From UBA5905 sp964609975 (GTDB lineage Bacteria > Bacillota > Clostridia > Oscillospirales > Acutalibacteraceae): a stretch of DNA of 64,000 nt. The DNA lies in assembly GCA_964609975.1 (NCBI GenBank), contig CAZSTR010000001.1, positions 1 to 64,000 on the forward strand, in the 5' to 3' direction. Below the pieces are notes generated by a model. It was given only the letters and a program-made list of their open reading frames with translations, was not told where the DNA came from and searched no databases. Of the stretch, positions 15,765 through 23,662 are shown piece after piece. Position 1 is the stretch's first letter. Every line of letters starts with the position of its first letter. Both the position numbers and the translations under genes were made by a program.

Positions 15765-16934
15765 ATGCGCCTGAAAAATGCGGTGGTTTATGATGAAAAC
15801 TTTGAACCGAGACAGCTGGATGTTTTGACCGCTGGAGACCGAATCGTCGCCCTTTCCCCCTGGGATAGAGGGGAAAAGGGCATGGATTTGACTGGGTGTC
15901 GGGTGTTGCCGGGCTGGATCGACATCCATGTCCACGGTTATGGCGGCGCGGACACGGGCGACGCGTCTGTCACTTCGATTCATGCCATGTCCCGGCGGCT
16001 GGCGGAGCATGGCGTGACCGCCTTTTGTCCCACCTCGATGACCCTCTCGGTGGAACAGCTGGAGGCCATTTTCGTGGCCGCCGCCGCTGGCGCGAAGGAT
16101 GCGCCCGGCGCCCGGCCTGTGGGGGTGAACATGGAGGGGCCATACATATCGCCCGCCCGCATCGGCGGGCAAAATCCGGCCTTTGTGCGTCCGCCGGACG
16201 CGGAGGAATTTTTGCGGCTACAGACGGCCTGTAATGATTTTGTCCGGATTGTAGACATTGCGGCGGAGCAGGAGGGCGGCGAGGAGTTCATCCGGCGCAT
16301 CGCGCCGACAACGACGGTTTCGCTGGCGCATACCGATGCCACCTATGAGCAGGCTTGTCACGCCTTTGATGGCGGCTGTCGCCATGTTACGCATCTGTTC
16401 AACGCCATGACCGGCTTGAACCAGCGCGCCCCCGGAGTGGTTGGTGCCGCCTTCGACATGGCGGAGCGATACGACCTGAGGGCGGAGCTTATCTGCGACG
16501 GAAAGCATATTCACCCGGCGGCTTTGCGGGTGGCCTTCCGCCAGCTGGGGGAGGACCAAACGGTGATCGTCAGCGACGCTCTCAGCGCCGCCGGAACAGC
16601 GGACGGAACGATGGTTTCCGGTGGCTTGCCGGTGACGGTGCGCAACGGCGTCGCCTATCTGGAAAACGGCACGATTGCCGGCTCCACCACCAATTTGGAG
16701 CAGGAATTCCAGAATGTTCTGGCCTATGGTGTGCCTCTGCGCCAGGCGATAAAGTCGCTGTCTCTAAACCCGGCGAAAGCGCTGGGCATGGAAAAAGAGC
16801 TGGGCACGGTTTCGGCCGGGAAAAAGGCCAATTTAACGGTTATTGACGGAGAAAATCGGGTGGTTATGACAGTGGTGGATGGCGAAATCCGCTATGATGC
16901 CCGAAAAAAAATAAGAAAAGAGGAGAAATTATGA
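15765..16934 (+). CDS. nagA: N-acetylglucosamine-6-phosphate deacetylase
   Basis: NagA removes the acetyl group from GlcNAc-6-phosphate, feeding amino sugars from cell-wall recycling or chitin-like food into metabolism. The 389-residue amidohydrolase has the metal motif HVH at 55-57 (WIDIHVHG), metal ligand E124 (MEGPY), later His ligands in SLAHTDA and THLFNAM, and the catalytic Asp in SDALSAAG. Length is typical. The ATG follows GGAGGAG. No nagB or sugar transporter is adjacent; instead an SGNH hydrolase overlaps its end by 4 bp. Confidence 0.95.
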   Translation: MRLKNAVVYDENFEPRQLDVLTAGDRIVALSPWDRGEKGMDLTGCRVLPGWIDIHVHGYGGADTGDASVTSIHAMSRRLAEHGVTAFCPTSMTLSVEQLEAIFVAAAAGAKDAPGARPVGVNMEGPYISPARIGGQNPAFVRPPDAEEFLRLQTACNDFVRIVDIAAEQEGGEEFIRRIAPTTTVSLAHTDATYEQACHAFDGGCRHVTHLFNAMTGLNQRAPGVVGAAFDMAERYDLRAELICDGKHIHPAALRVAFRQLGEDQTVIVSDALSAAGTADGTMVSGGLPVTVRNGVAYLENGTIAGSTTNLEQEFQNVLAYGVPLRQAIKSLSLNPAKALGMEKELGTVSAGKKANLTVIDGENRVVMTVVDGEIRYDARKKIRKEEKL

Positions 16935-17719
16935 AACTGGATGAAATTTTGGCGTCGGAAAAGCCTATGGACACACTTCCGGCGGACGGCGGCTTCACCT
17001 CTATTTTTCGCACCATCGCCTGTGTGGGCGACAGCCTGTCTTCGGGCGAATTCGAGTCCTTTGATGAGAAAGAAAATCTGACCCATTATCACGATATGTA
17101 TGAATATTCCTGGGGACAGGTCATCGGCCGGATGTGCGGGAGCAAGGTGTATAACTTTTCCCGCGGCGGCATGACCGCGAAGGAATATTGCGACAGCTTC
17201 GCTCAGGCGCAGGATTTCTGGAACCCAGAATATGCCGCTCATGCGTATATCGTCGCGCTGGGCGTGAACGATTTGTTCTATTGCGCGGACAAGCTGCCGA
17301 TTGGCTCGCTGGAGGATGTGGATTTCTCCGATTGGCGCAACAACAAGGAGACCTTCACCGGCTATTATGGCCAGATTTTGCAGCGGTTGAAGGAAATCCA
17401 GCCCCGCGCGAAGTTTTTCCTCATGACCATGCCCTCAGAGAACGAGTCCGAGGAGCGGCGGGAGTTGAAGGAAAAGCATCGGAAAATCCTCCGCGATTTC
17501 GCTGAACGGATGGAAAATGTGTATGTGTTGGATTTTCTGGAGCACGCTCCCTGCTATGACGAGGAGTTTAAGCGCCGCTTTTATCTGCGGGGTCATTTGA
17601 ATCCCATGGGCTATGTGCTCACCGGAAAAATGGTGGCTTCCTATATCGACTATATCATTCGCCACAACATGGAGGACTTCCGGGAGGTTGGTTTCATTGG
17701 CACGGATTTACACGGCTGA
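16931..17719 (+). CDS. SGNH/GDSL-family hydrolase
   Basis: Members of this family are esterases, lipases or carbohydrate deacetylases; the substrate here is unknown. The 262-residue product shows block I GDSLSSGE with S35, block II glycine around SRGGMT (78-82), block III GVND with N113, and block V His222 in GHLNPMG. The residue three before that His is Leu rather than the usual Asp, so the triad is not canonical. I see no signal peptide, so it is probably cytoplasmic. Its ATGA overlap with nagA suggests a linked role, perhaps another deacylation of an amino sugar, but that is a guess from context. Confidence 0.8.
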   Translation: MKLDEILASEKPMDTLPADGGFTSIFRTIACVGDSLSSGEFESFDEKENLTHYHDMYEYSWGQVIGRMCGSKVYNFSRGGMTAKEYCDSFAQAQDFWNPEYAAHAYIVALGVNDLFYCADKLPIGSLEDVDFSDWRNNKETFTGYYGQILQRLKEIQPRAKFFLMTMPSENESEERRELKEKHRKILRDFAERMENVYVLDFLEHAPCYDEEFKRRFYLRGHLNPMGYVLTGKMVASYIDYIIRHNMEDFREVGFIGTDLHG

Positions 17720-17730
17720 GAAATGAAGCC

Positions 17731-17759
17731 TTGACAGAAAAAGAGGAATGTGTTACACT
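17731..17759 (+). promoter_or_regulatory. Strong sigma-A promoter of the small acidic membrane protein
   Basis: TTGACA (17731-17736), 17-bp spacer, TACACT (17754-17759), 50 bp before the start codon. Confidence 0.78.
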
Positions 17760-17808
17760 GTGAATGGTTGAAATATTCGCCTGTGCGGATACGAAAGGAG
17801 CCAAAAAA

Positions 17809-18018
17809 ATGAAGTCTAAGAGCTGTAAATGGGCATGGGTTGCCGTGCTCGCCGCCGTGGTCGGCGCTTTGACAGCGGTTGTGGTGCTTGCCCTGCGCGC
17901 CCGTTCGAAGAAGGCCGCCTGCTGCGATTGCGAAGCCTGCTTCGATTATGATTTGGACGATCTGGATGATTTGTCCGCCCTGGACGAAGCCCAGGAAACC
18001 GATTCCACCGAGGAATAA
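17809..18018 (+). CDS. Small single-pass membrane protein with acidic tail, function unknown
   Basis: I do not recognise this 69-residue protein. It has a short basic N-terminus, one membrane helix at about 8-29, a basic stop-transfer patch, then a Cys cluster (CCDCEAC, about 38-44) and a tail rich in Asp and Glu with a repeated DLDDL. The topology should place the tail in the cytoplasm. The ATG follows AAAGGAG. It is flanked by its own near-consensus promoter and a strong terminator, so it is expressed as a single gene, which argues that it is real. The four clustered cysteines could bind a metal; no evidence beyond spacing. Confidence 0.72.
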   Translation: MKSKSCKWAWVAVLAAVVGALTAVVVLALRARSKKAACCDCEACFDYDLDDLDDLSALDEAQETDSTEE

Positions 18019-18025
18019 ATACAGA

Positions 18026-18066
18026 AAAACGGAGCAGACAGCCTCGCTGCCTGCTCCGTTTTTTGA
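18026..18066 (+). terminator. Intrinsic terminator after the small membrane protein
   Basis: A 14-bp stem (AACGGAGCAGACAGC type, one mismatch) with a short loop, followed by six T. Confidence 0.85.
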
Positions 18067-18085
18067 GATAAAGGAGTTTTGCCGG

Positions 18086-18901
18086 ATGTGGAGCTGTCCG
18101 ATTTGTGCCCGGCCGTTGCGAGAAACCGCCGTCGGCCTTTGCTGTGAACAGGGTCATTCCTTCGACCGAAGTCGCAGTGGCTATGTGCATCTGTTGCCCG
18201 CCAATCGAAAGCACGGAAAAATGCCCGGTGACAACCGGAAAATGGTGGATGCGCGTCGCGCTTTTTTGTCCCGCGGGCATTATGCACCGCTTGCGGATTG
18301 CCTGTGCGCGACGACGACCCGTTGGACGGAGGCGGGGGATTATCTGGATGTGGGCTGTGGCGAGGGTTATTATACCGGCCGTATCGCCGCCGCTTTGACA
18401 GAAAAGCTCCCGTTGCTTTCCGCCGCCGGAATTGACATCTCGAAGCAGGCGCTGACGCGGGCGGCGAAAAGCTGTCCGGCGGTGTCCTTCGCGGTGGCCA
18501 GCGCTTTTCATTTGCCCTTGCCGGAGTCCTGCTGTGGGGCGGTGACGAATGTTTTCGCACCCTTTTGCCGGGAGGAACTGTTGCGCGTGCTACGGCCGGG
18601 TGGAGCGCTTGTGATGGCGATTCCCGGAGAAATGCATTTGTGGGAGCTGAAAAGCCAGATTTATGTCCGCCCCTATAAAAATCAGGTCAAACCCTTCGAC
18701 ATCGACGGATTTGACCTGATGAAAACAAATCAGGTGCGCTATTCTATGGAGCTGAACACTCCGGAGGAGCTACGGGAGCTGTTCTTGATGACACCTTATT
18801 ACTATAAAACCGGCCGGGAGGATCAGGAAAAGCTGTTCGCCCTTTCCCGGCTGACGGTGACCGCCGAATTCATTGTTCTGGCCTATCGTCGGAGTTTATA
18901 A
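18086..18901 (+). CDS. rlmA: 23S rRNA (guanine-N1)-methyltransferase RlmA family
   Basis: RlmA methylates a guanine in helix 35 of 23S rRNA (G745 in E. coli, G748 for the Gram-positive paralogue, linked to tylosin and mycinamicin resistance). The 271-residue protein starts with a zinc ribbon (C4, C7, C20, H24), continues with a motif closely resembling E. coli RlmA (GYVHLLP, then GDNRKMVDARRAFL), and carries the SAM-binding DVGCGEGYY near residue 90. The ATG follows AAAGGAG, just after the preceding terminator. Its stop codon overlaps that of the convergent rodA gene by 6 bp. Confidence 0.9.
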   Translation: MWSCPICARPLRETAVGLCCEQGHSFDRSRSGYVHLLPANRKHGKMPGDNRKMVDARRAFLSRGHYAPLADCLCATTTRWTEAGDYLDVGCGEGYYTGRIAAALTEKLPLLSAAGIDISKQALTRAAKSCPAVSFAVASAFHLPLPESCCGAVTNVFAPFCREELLRVLRPGGALVMAIPGEMHLWELKSQIYVRPYKNQVKPFDIDGFDLMKTNQVRYSMELNTPEELRELFLMTPYYYKTGREDQEKLFALSRLTVTAEFIVLAYRRSL

Positions 18902-20053
18902 ATCCGCCAGCGATTTTGGACGGCGGGTACGCTGGGAGAAGGACACGCTGAGCACAAGGCCGATGCCCAAATACAGTGTAGCAACGGAGCTTCCACCGGC
19001 GCTGAAAAAGGGGAGAGTGATGCCGATGACCGGGAGAACCCGCAGGCACATTCCTAAATTGATGACCGACTGGAATCCGATGAGCGCCAGCATCCCAACG
19101 CATAGATAGCCGCCAAGGTCGTTCGGCGCTTGCTTGATACAGCGGGTCAGTTCCAACAGCAGGAGGAACAGCAGAACCAACAGGAAAACCGCACCGATGA
19201 AGCCAAATTCCTCGGCTGCGACGGTGAAAATCAAATCGTTGTTCCGGGCGAAGGAAAAGCCCTGTCCGCCCTGCAGATAGCCGACGCCGGTGAGCTGGCC
19301 GGAGCCGATGGCCTTCAGCCCCTCATATTGCTGCCAGCCGGTGGTGCTGAGATATTTTTCAATATATCCAGGCAGGATACACAGAAAACGCGCTTTTTTG
19401 TCATCGTCCAAAAAACAAGTCCAAAGAACAGGAATCAGCGCGCAAATCCCGGAAAAGCCCAGCACATAATAAATCAAATTCACACCGCTGACCAACAGCA
19501 TGGACAGAAAAATCAAAATGAAAACCAGCGCCGTTCCGTCATCCCCCTGCAAAAAGACCAGCCCGATAGGAATCATCGCGTGCACCGCCAGCAAAAGCAC
19601 CGTCTTGAAGCGGCGAATGTCCTGTTGAACGCGGGACAGATGGACGGAAAAGGATATGATGAACGCGATTTTCATCATTTCGGATGGCTGAAAGGTCATC
19701 TGAAAGGAGCCGAGGCGAATGGCCAGCCAGGCGGTGTCGTCCGTTCCGGCCACATTCAGTCCCAAGGGGGTGAATGTGAGAATAACCAGCAGCAGAGACA
19801 ACCCGGCCCAAATCGGCCACATACGGCATACATCCTCATAGTCGATTTGCGAAATGAGCAGCGCCAAAATCAGACCCACAGCCGAAGCGCAGATTTGCAT
19901 GATGGCGCCGGACATCCCGTTCCCGGCGGAAAAGGCGGCGGAATAGACCAGTATACAGCCAAAGGTGGACACTGCCAGACAAAGCAGTATCAGCCGCAAA
20001 TTCGAATAATAAAAAAACGAGCGCAAGGAGAGCTTGAATGATTTCTTCGGCAA
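18896..20053 (-). CDS. SEDS peptidoglycan polymerase, RodA/FtsW/SpoVE family
   Basis: SEDS proteins polymerise glycan strands from lipid II, working with a class B penicillin-binding protein. The 385-residue product is strongly hydrophobic with about ten membrane helices and the family's conserved region near AIGSGQLTGVGYLQGGQ and the C-terminal LPFFSAGGSS motif. Whether it is RodA, FtsW or SpoVE cannot be told from this alone. The likely start is the TTG at 20053, 6 bp after AAGAAGGGA; the earlier in-frame ATG lies near the promoter. It is monocistronic, and its end overlaps rlmA's end on the other strand by 6 bp. Confidence 0.9.
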   Translation of the reverse strand: MPKKSFKLSLRSFFYYSNLRLILLCLAVSTFGCILVYSAAFSAGNGMSGAIMQICASAVGLILALLISQIDYEDVCRMWPIWAGLSLLLVILTFTPLGLNVAGTDDTAWLAIRLGSFQMTFQPSEMMKIAFIISFSVHLSRVQQDIRRFKTVLLLAVHAMIPIGLVFLQGDDGTALVFILIFLSMLLVSGVNLIYYVLGFSGICALIPVLWTCFLDDDKKARFLCILPGYIEKYLSTTGWQQYEGLKAIGSGQLTGVGYLQGGQGFSFARNNDLIFTVAAEEFGFIGAVFLLVLLFLLLLELTRCIKQAPNDLGGYLCVGMLALIGFQSVINLGMCLRVLPVIGITLPFFSAGGSSVATLYLGIGLVLSVSFSQRTRRPKSLADL

Positions 20054-20084
20054 TTCGATTCCCTTCTTTCCGGTTCTTTCTGCT

Positions 20085-20113
20085 ATTATAACGAATTTTT
20101 CCGGAATATGCAA
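20085..20113 (-). promoter_or_regulatory. Sigma-A promoter of the SEDS gene
   Basis: On the minus strand: TTGCAT (20108-20113), 17-bp spacer, TATAAT (20085-20090). Confidence 0.72.
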
Positions 20114-20137
20114 GTTTCTCTTTCCTTGTGAAGAATT

Positions 20138-20149
20138 CTGTGGTATAAT
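20138..20149 (+). promoter_or_regulatory. Extended -10 promoter of the tsaE operon
   Basis: TATAAT (20144-20149) is preceded by TGG, giving an extended -10; the -35 region is weak. It faces away from the SEDS promoter 30 bp to the left. Confidence 0.6.
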
Positions 20150-20193
20150 ATTTTTCGAAAAGTCGAAATAGGTCGAAAAGGAGGGCTGTCGTC

Positions 20194-20607
20194 ATGAATT
20201 TTCCGATTGAATCCCATTCGGCAGAGGAAACCGAACGCATCGGCGCGGCCCTGGCTGCCGAGCTGACCGGTGGCACCGTGCTTGCTCTGTATGGTGGGAT
20301 GGGAATGGGAAAAACCGCTCTTGTGCGGGGAATCGCCCGCGGCCTCGGACTGGACGCCGCGGTGTCCAGTCCCACCTTCGCGCTGGTGCATGATTATGGC
20401 GGCCGGCCGCCGCTGGTGCATTTTGATATGTATCGCGTCTCCAGCTGGGAGGATTTATACACCACCGGCTTCTTTGACTATTTGGAGGCGGGGGCGATTT
20501 TGGTGGTGGAATGGAGCGAAAACATCGAAAATGCCCTTCCGCCCGATGCGCTTCGTCTGCGAATCGAAGCGCCGACCGAAACAACCCGCCGAATCGAAAG
20601 GATGTGA
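20194..20607 (+). CDS. tsaE: tRNA threonylcarbamoyladenosine biosynthesis ATPase TsaE
   Basis: TsaE is the ATPase that drives the TsaB-TsaD complex in making t6A37 in ANN-reading tRNAs. The 137-residue product has a Walker A of GGMGMGKT at 34-41, the SSPTF motif near 58-62, and the conserved VHFDMYR and VVEWSE motifs. The ATG follows AAGGAGG. It begins a long operon and is followed by tsaB, its functional partner, 4 bp downstream. Confidence 0.96.
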   Translation: MNFPIESHSAEETERIGAALAAELTGGTVLALYGGMGMGKTALVRGIARGLGLDAAVSSPTFALVHDYGGRPPLVHFDMYRVSSWEDLYTTGFFDYLEAGAILVVEWSENIENALPPDALRLRIEAPTETTRRIERM

Positions 20608-20611
20608 CCCC

Positions 20612-21334
20612 ATGGCGCTTTTGCTTGCGCTAGACACCTCGGCTACCCCGGTTTCCTGTGCCATATTGCGGGATGGGCGGGTGTTGGCCAGCTATTATGC
20701 CCATGTTGGGCTGACCCACAGCCAAACTCTTATGCCCATGGTGGAGCACACCCTGCGTCTGGCGGGGATAACCGTGTCCCAGCTGGATGCGTTGGCGGTG
20801 AACGCCGGCCCCGGCTCCTTCACCGGCGTGCGCATCGGCGTTTCCGCTGTAAAGGGGTTAGCTTTTTCGAACAACATTCCCTGTCTTTCCGTGTCCACGC
20901 TGGAGGCGATGGCCGCTCCCTTGCGCGATTTGCCGCTGAAGGGGAAGGTTGTTGCTCTGATGGATGCTCGTTGTCAGCAGGTGTATACCGCCACCTTCGC
21001 CATGGACGGCGGCGGGGGCCTTTCCCGGCTGACGCCGGACGAGGCGATTTCCATAGAAGCGCTGAAGGAACGGTGGAACGACGAAAAAGAGCCGATTTTT
21101 CTTGTGGGTGACGGAAGTGAGTTTTGCTATCGGGCGTTGAAGCAGGATTTTCCCCAGCTGTTTCTGGCTTCTCCCGCCCTGCGCTATCAATCGGCCGCCG
21201 GCACCGCTCTGGTGGCTGTGGAAATGCTGGACAGGGGAGAAACGGTGACGGCCGAGGAGCTGATGCCTACTTATCTGCGTCTTCCTCAGGCGGAACGGGA
21301 GCTGCATAGCCGCCAGGCGGCAAAAAATCAGTAA
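20612..21334 (+). CDS. tsaB: tRNA threonylcarbamoyladenosine biosynthesis protein TsaB
   Basis: TsaB is the non-catalytic partner of TsaD in t6A synthesis. The 240-residue product opens with the ASKHA-fold start LLALDTSA and has the conserved NAGPGSFTGVRIGV motif at about 69-82, with the C-terminal half less conserved as usual. It follows tsaE by 4 bp. The frequent third partner rimI is absent; upp follows instead. tsaD is not in the window. Confidence 0.95.
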   Translation: MALLLALDTSATPVSCAILRDGRVLASYYAHVGLTHSQTLMPMVEHTLRLAGITVSQLDALAVNAGPGSFTGVRIGVSAVKGLAFSNNIPCLSVSTLEAMAAPLRDLPLKGKVVALMDARCQQVYTATFAMDGGGGLSRLTPDEAISIEALKERWNDEKEPIFLVGDGSEFCYRALKQDFPQLFLASPALRYQSAAGTALVAVEMLDRGETVTAEELMPTYLRLPQAERELHSRQAAKNQ

Positions 21335-21375
21335 ATCTATGCGATTGCGCATAAAATATATGGAGGTTGAACATC

Positions 21376-22008
21376 ATGGCGAACACACCCTTTATTGCGG
21401 ATCATCCGCTGATTCAGCACAAGGTCACTCTGCTGCGAAACAAGGACACAAGCTCGAAGCAGTTCCGGGAGCTTATCAAGGAAATCACCGAGCTGATGGT
21501 TTATGAAGCGACCCGCGATTTGCCGGTTTGCGAGGTGGAGGTGGAAACCCCCATCACTGTGGCGAAAAGCAAGGTCATCGCCGGCCGTAAGCTGGCCTTC
21601 GTCCCGATTTTGCGTGCCGGTCTCGGTATGGTGGACGGCGCGCTGGAGCTGATTCCCTCCGCCCGCGTGGGGCATATCGGTATGTATCGGGACGAGGAAA
21701 CGCTGATTCCTCATCCCTATTATTGCAAGCTTCCTCATGACATCGAGGAGCGGGATGTGATCGTGCTGGATCCGATGCTGGCCACCGGCGGCTCGGCCAT
21801 CGACGCTATCGACCAAATCAAAACCCGGAATCCTCGCAGCATCAAATTCATGTGCATCATTGCGGCGCCGGAGGGCTTGAAGGTGCTGACGGAGAAGCAT
21901 CCCGATGTGAAGGTGTATTGCGCCTCCCTGGATGAGCGGCTCAACGAAAACGGCTATATCATTCCCGGTCTCGGCGACGCCGGCGACCGGATATTCGGCA
22001 CAAAATAA
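21376..22008 (+). CDS. upp: Uracil phosphoribosyltransferase
   Basis: Upp salvages uracil to UMP with PRPP. The 210-residue product has the conserved R-A-G-L-G-M segment, the PRPP-binding VIVLDPMLATGGSA loop at about 127-140, and the C-terminal uracil-binding YIIPGLGDAGDRIFGT. The start is the ATG behind TGGAGG; a TTG three codons earlier is too close to it. A stable hairpin follows the stop. Confidence 0.98.
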   Translation: MANTPFIADHPLIQHKVTLLRNKDTSSKQFRELIKEITELMVYEATRDLPVCEVEVETPITVAKSKVIAGRKLAFVPILRAGLGMVDGALELIPSARVGHIGMYRDEETLIPHPYYCKLPHDIEERDVIVLDPMLATGGSAIDAIDQIKTRNPRSIKFMCIIAAPEGLKVLTEKHPDVKVYCASLDERLNENGYIIPGLGDAGDRIFGTK

Positions 22009-22038
22009 ACCGGCTGTTTGCAAACGACCGGCTGTTGC

Positions 22039-22075
22039 GGGCCCCGTCGGTTGTCCGTGGACAGCCAACGGGGCC
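22039..22075 (+). other. Strong hairpin between upp and mutY
   Basis: A 16-bp stem with one mismatch (22039-22055 with 22060-22075) after the upp stop. It lacks a T-run, so it is more likely an mRNA-end stabiliser or processing site than a terminator; mutY begins 25 bp later. Confidence 0.5.
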
Positions 22076-22099
22076 TTGACGGCATTGAGCGAGGTTTTT

Positions 22100-23176
22100 A
22101 TGAATGAATGGCTTCTGACCCGTGGGGCGGAGCGGCTTATGGAATGGTATACCCTGCATAACCGGCCCTTGCCCTGGCGTCAGGGGGCAACCCCCTATCG
22201 GGTGTGGGTTTCCGAAATCATGCTTCAGCAAACCCGCATCGAGGCGGTGTTGCCGTATTTTGACCGCTTCATGGCTCGGCTTCCCGATGTGGTCGCCCTG
22301 GCCGCCGTGCCGGAGGATGAGCTGATGAAGCTATGGGAGGGGCTGGGCTATTATAGCCGTGCCCGCAATCTGCAAAAGGCGGCGCGCCTTTTGTGTGAGC
22401 GCTATGGCGGCGCCCTCCCGGCCAGTTATGAAGCGCTGTTGACCCTTCCGGGAATCGGAGAATATACGGCCGGGGCGATTGCTTCGATTGCCTTTTCGAT
22501 TCCGGTGCCGGCGGTGGATGGGAATGTGATGCGGGTGCTGTCCCGCCTGCTGGCGGACGACACCGATGTGCTGTCTGCCGGAGCAAAAAAGCATTTTTTT
22601 CGTCTGGTGGAGCCGCTGGTTCCCCAACGGGAGCCGGGGCGCTTCAACCAGTCGCTGATGGAGCTGGGAGAGACAGTTTGCTTGCCCGGTGGCGGTGCGC
22701 GGTGTGGCGAATGTCCTTTAGCCGTGGGCTGTGCGGCCCGGCGATTGGGGAAGCAGGTTGTTTTGCCGGTGCGCGGAAGAAAAAAGCCCCGCCGCATCGA
22801 GAAACGCACGGTTTTTCTGGCGGTGTTGGATACCGCCGCCGGGAGGCGGGTGCTGTTACGGCGGCGTCCCGCGACGGGGCTGTTGGCCGGGCTGTGGGAG
22901 CCGCCCCATGTCCTCGCGGAGGAGGAACAGGCCGTTTTCCGGGAGCTTTCGACCGATTTCGAGGCGCTTCCGCCGTCGAAGCACCTGTTTTCCCATATCG
23001 AATGGCACATGACCGGCCGGCTGTATCGCTTTTCCGAGAGAGAGGCGCTTCCGGCGATTTTCGCGGACTGTCAGCCGGTTTCGGCGGAACAGCTGGTGCA
23101 AACCCACGCCCTGCCCAGCGCCTTTCGCGCCTATGCGGCGCTGTTGCCGCGGCTATTATCAAAGGAGGAAGGATAA
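22100..23176 (+). CDS. mutY: A/G-specific adenine glycosylase MutY
   Basis: MutY removes adenine mispaired with 8-oxoguanine. The 358-residue product has the catalytic Glu in VWVSEIMLQQT, the helix-hairpin-helix LPGIGEYTAGAIASIAF, the catalytic Asp in VDGNVMRVLSR, an iron-sulphur cluster motif and a C-terminal NUDIX-like domain that reads 8-oxoG. The cluster motif is C-X7-C-X2-C-X5-C, one residue longer in the first gap than the usual X6. The ATG follows a weak GAGG site. The dCMP deaminase gene begins immediately after. Confidence 0.95.
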   Translation: MNEWLLTRGAERLMEWYTLHNRPLPWRQGATPYRVWVSEIMLQQTRIEAVLPYFDRFMARLPDVVALAAVPEDELMKLWEGLGYYSRARNLQKAARLLCERYGGALPASYEALLTLPGIGEYTAGAIASIAFSIPVPAVDGNVMRVLSRLLADDTDVLSAGAKKHFFRLVEPLVPQREPGRFNQSLMELGETVCLPGGGARCGECPLAVGCAARRLGKQVVLPVRGRKKPRRIEKRTVFLAVLDTAAGRRVLLRRRPATGLLAGLWEPPHVLAEEEQAVFRELSTDFEALPPSKHLFSHIEWHMTGRLYRFSEREALPAIFADCQPVSAEQLVQTHALPSAFRAYAALLPRLLSKEEG

Positions 23177-23177
23177 A

Positions 23178-23660
23178 ATGGATCAGAGAACAGACTATTT
23201 GAGCTGGGATGCCTATTTCATGGGCATCGCCATGCTGTCCGCCCAGCGGAGCAAGGACCCAGGCACGCAGGTCGGCGCCTGTATCGTGGACAAGGACAAC
23301 AAAATCCTGTCGGTGGGCTATAACGGGATGCCCATCGGCTGCTCGGATGCGGAAATGCCCTGGTCGCGGGAGGGTCAGCCCATGGACACGAAATACTTGT
23401 TCGTCTGCCATGCGGAGCTGAATGCCATTCTCAATTATTCCGGCGGAAATGTCCATGGAGCAACCGTGTACACGACCCTTTTCCCCTGCAACGAATGTGC
23501 AAAGGCGCTGATTCAGGCCGGGGTGAAGCGGGTGGTATATCTGTCGGATAAATATTCCGACAGTGATTCGGTGCGTGCTTCGAAAATGATGTTCAAGATG
23601 ACCGGCGTGGATTTTTCCCAGTATGAGCCGGCCGGTCATGCGTTGAAGCTGGAGCTGTGA
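23178..23660 (+). CDS. Deoxycytidylate deaminase (ComEB-type)
   Basis: dCMP deaminase makes dUMP, the substrate of thymidylate synthase; this genome uses ThyX, found 15 kb away. The 160-residue zinc enzyme has H78 and E80 (CHAELNAI) and the PCNEC motif with C104 and C107. The ATG follows AAAGGAGGAAGG. The gap from mutY is 1 bp, so the two are co-transcribed. Confidence 0.94.
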   Translation: MDQRTDYLSWDAYFMGIAMLSAQRSKDPGTQVGACIVDKDNKILSVGYNGMPIGCSDAEMPWSREGQPMDTKYLFVCHAELNAILNYSGGNVHGATVYTTLFPCNECAKALIQAGVKRVVYLSDKYSDSDSVRASKMMFKMTGVDFSQYEPAGHALKLEL

Positions 23661-23662
23661 GC

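Noticed and set aside
19130..20041. A 303-residue open frame antisense to the SEDS gene
   Set aside because: Gln- and Asn-rich translation of the reverse of membrane helices; no ribosome site.
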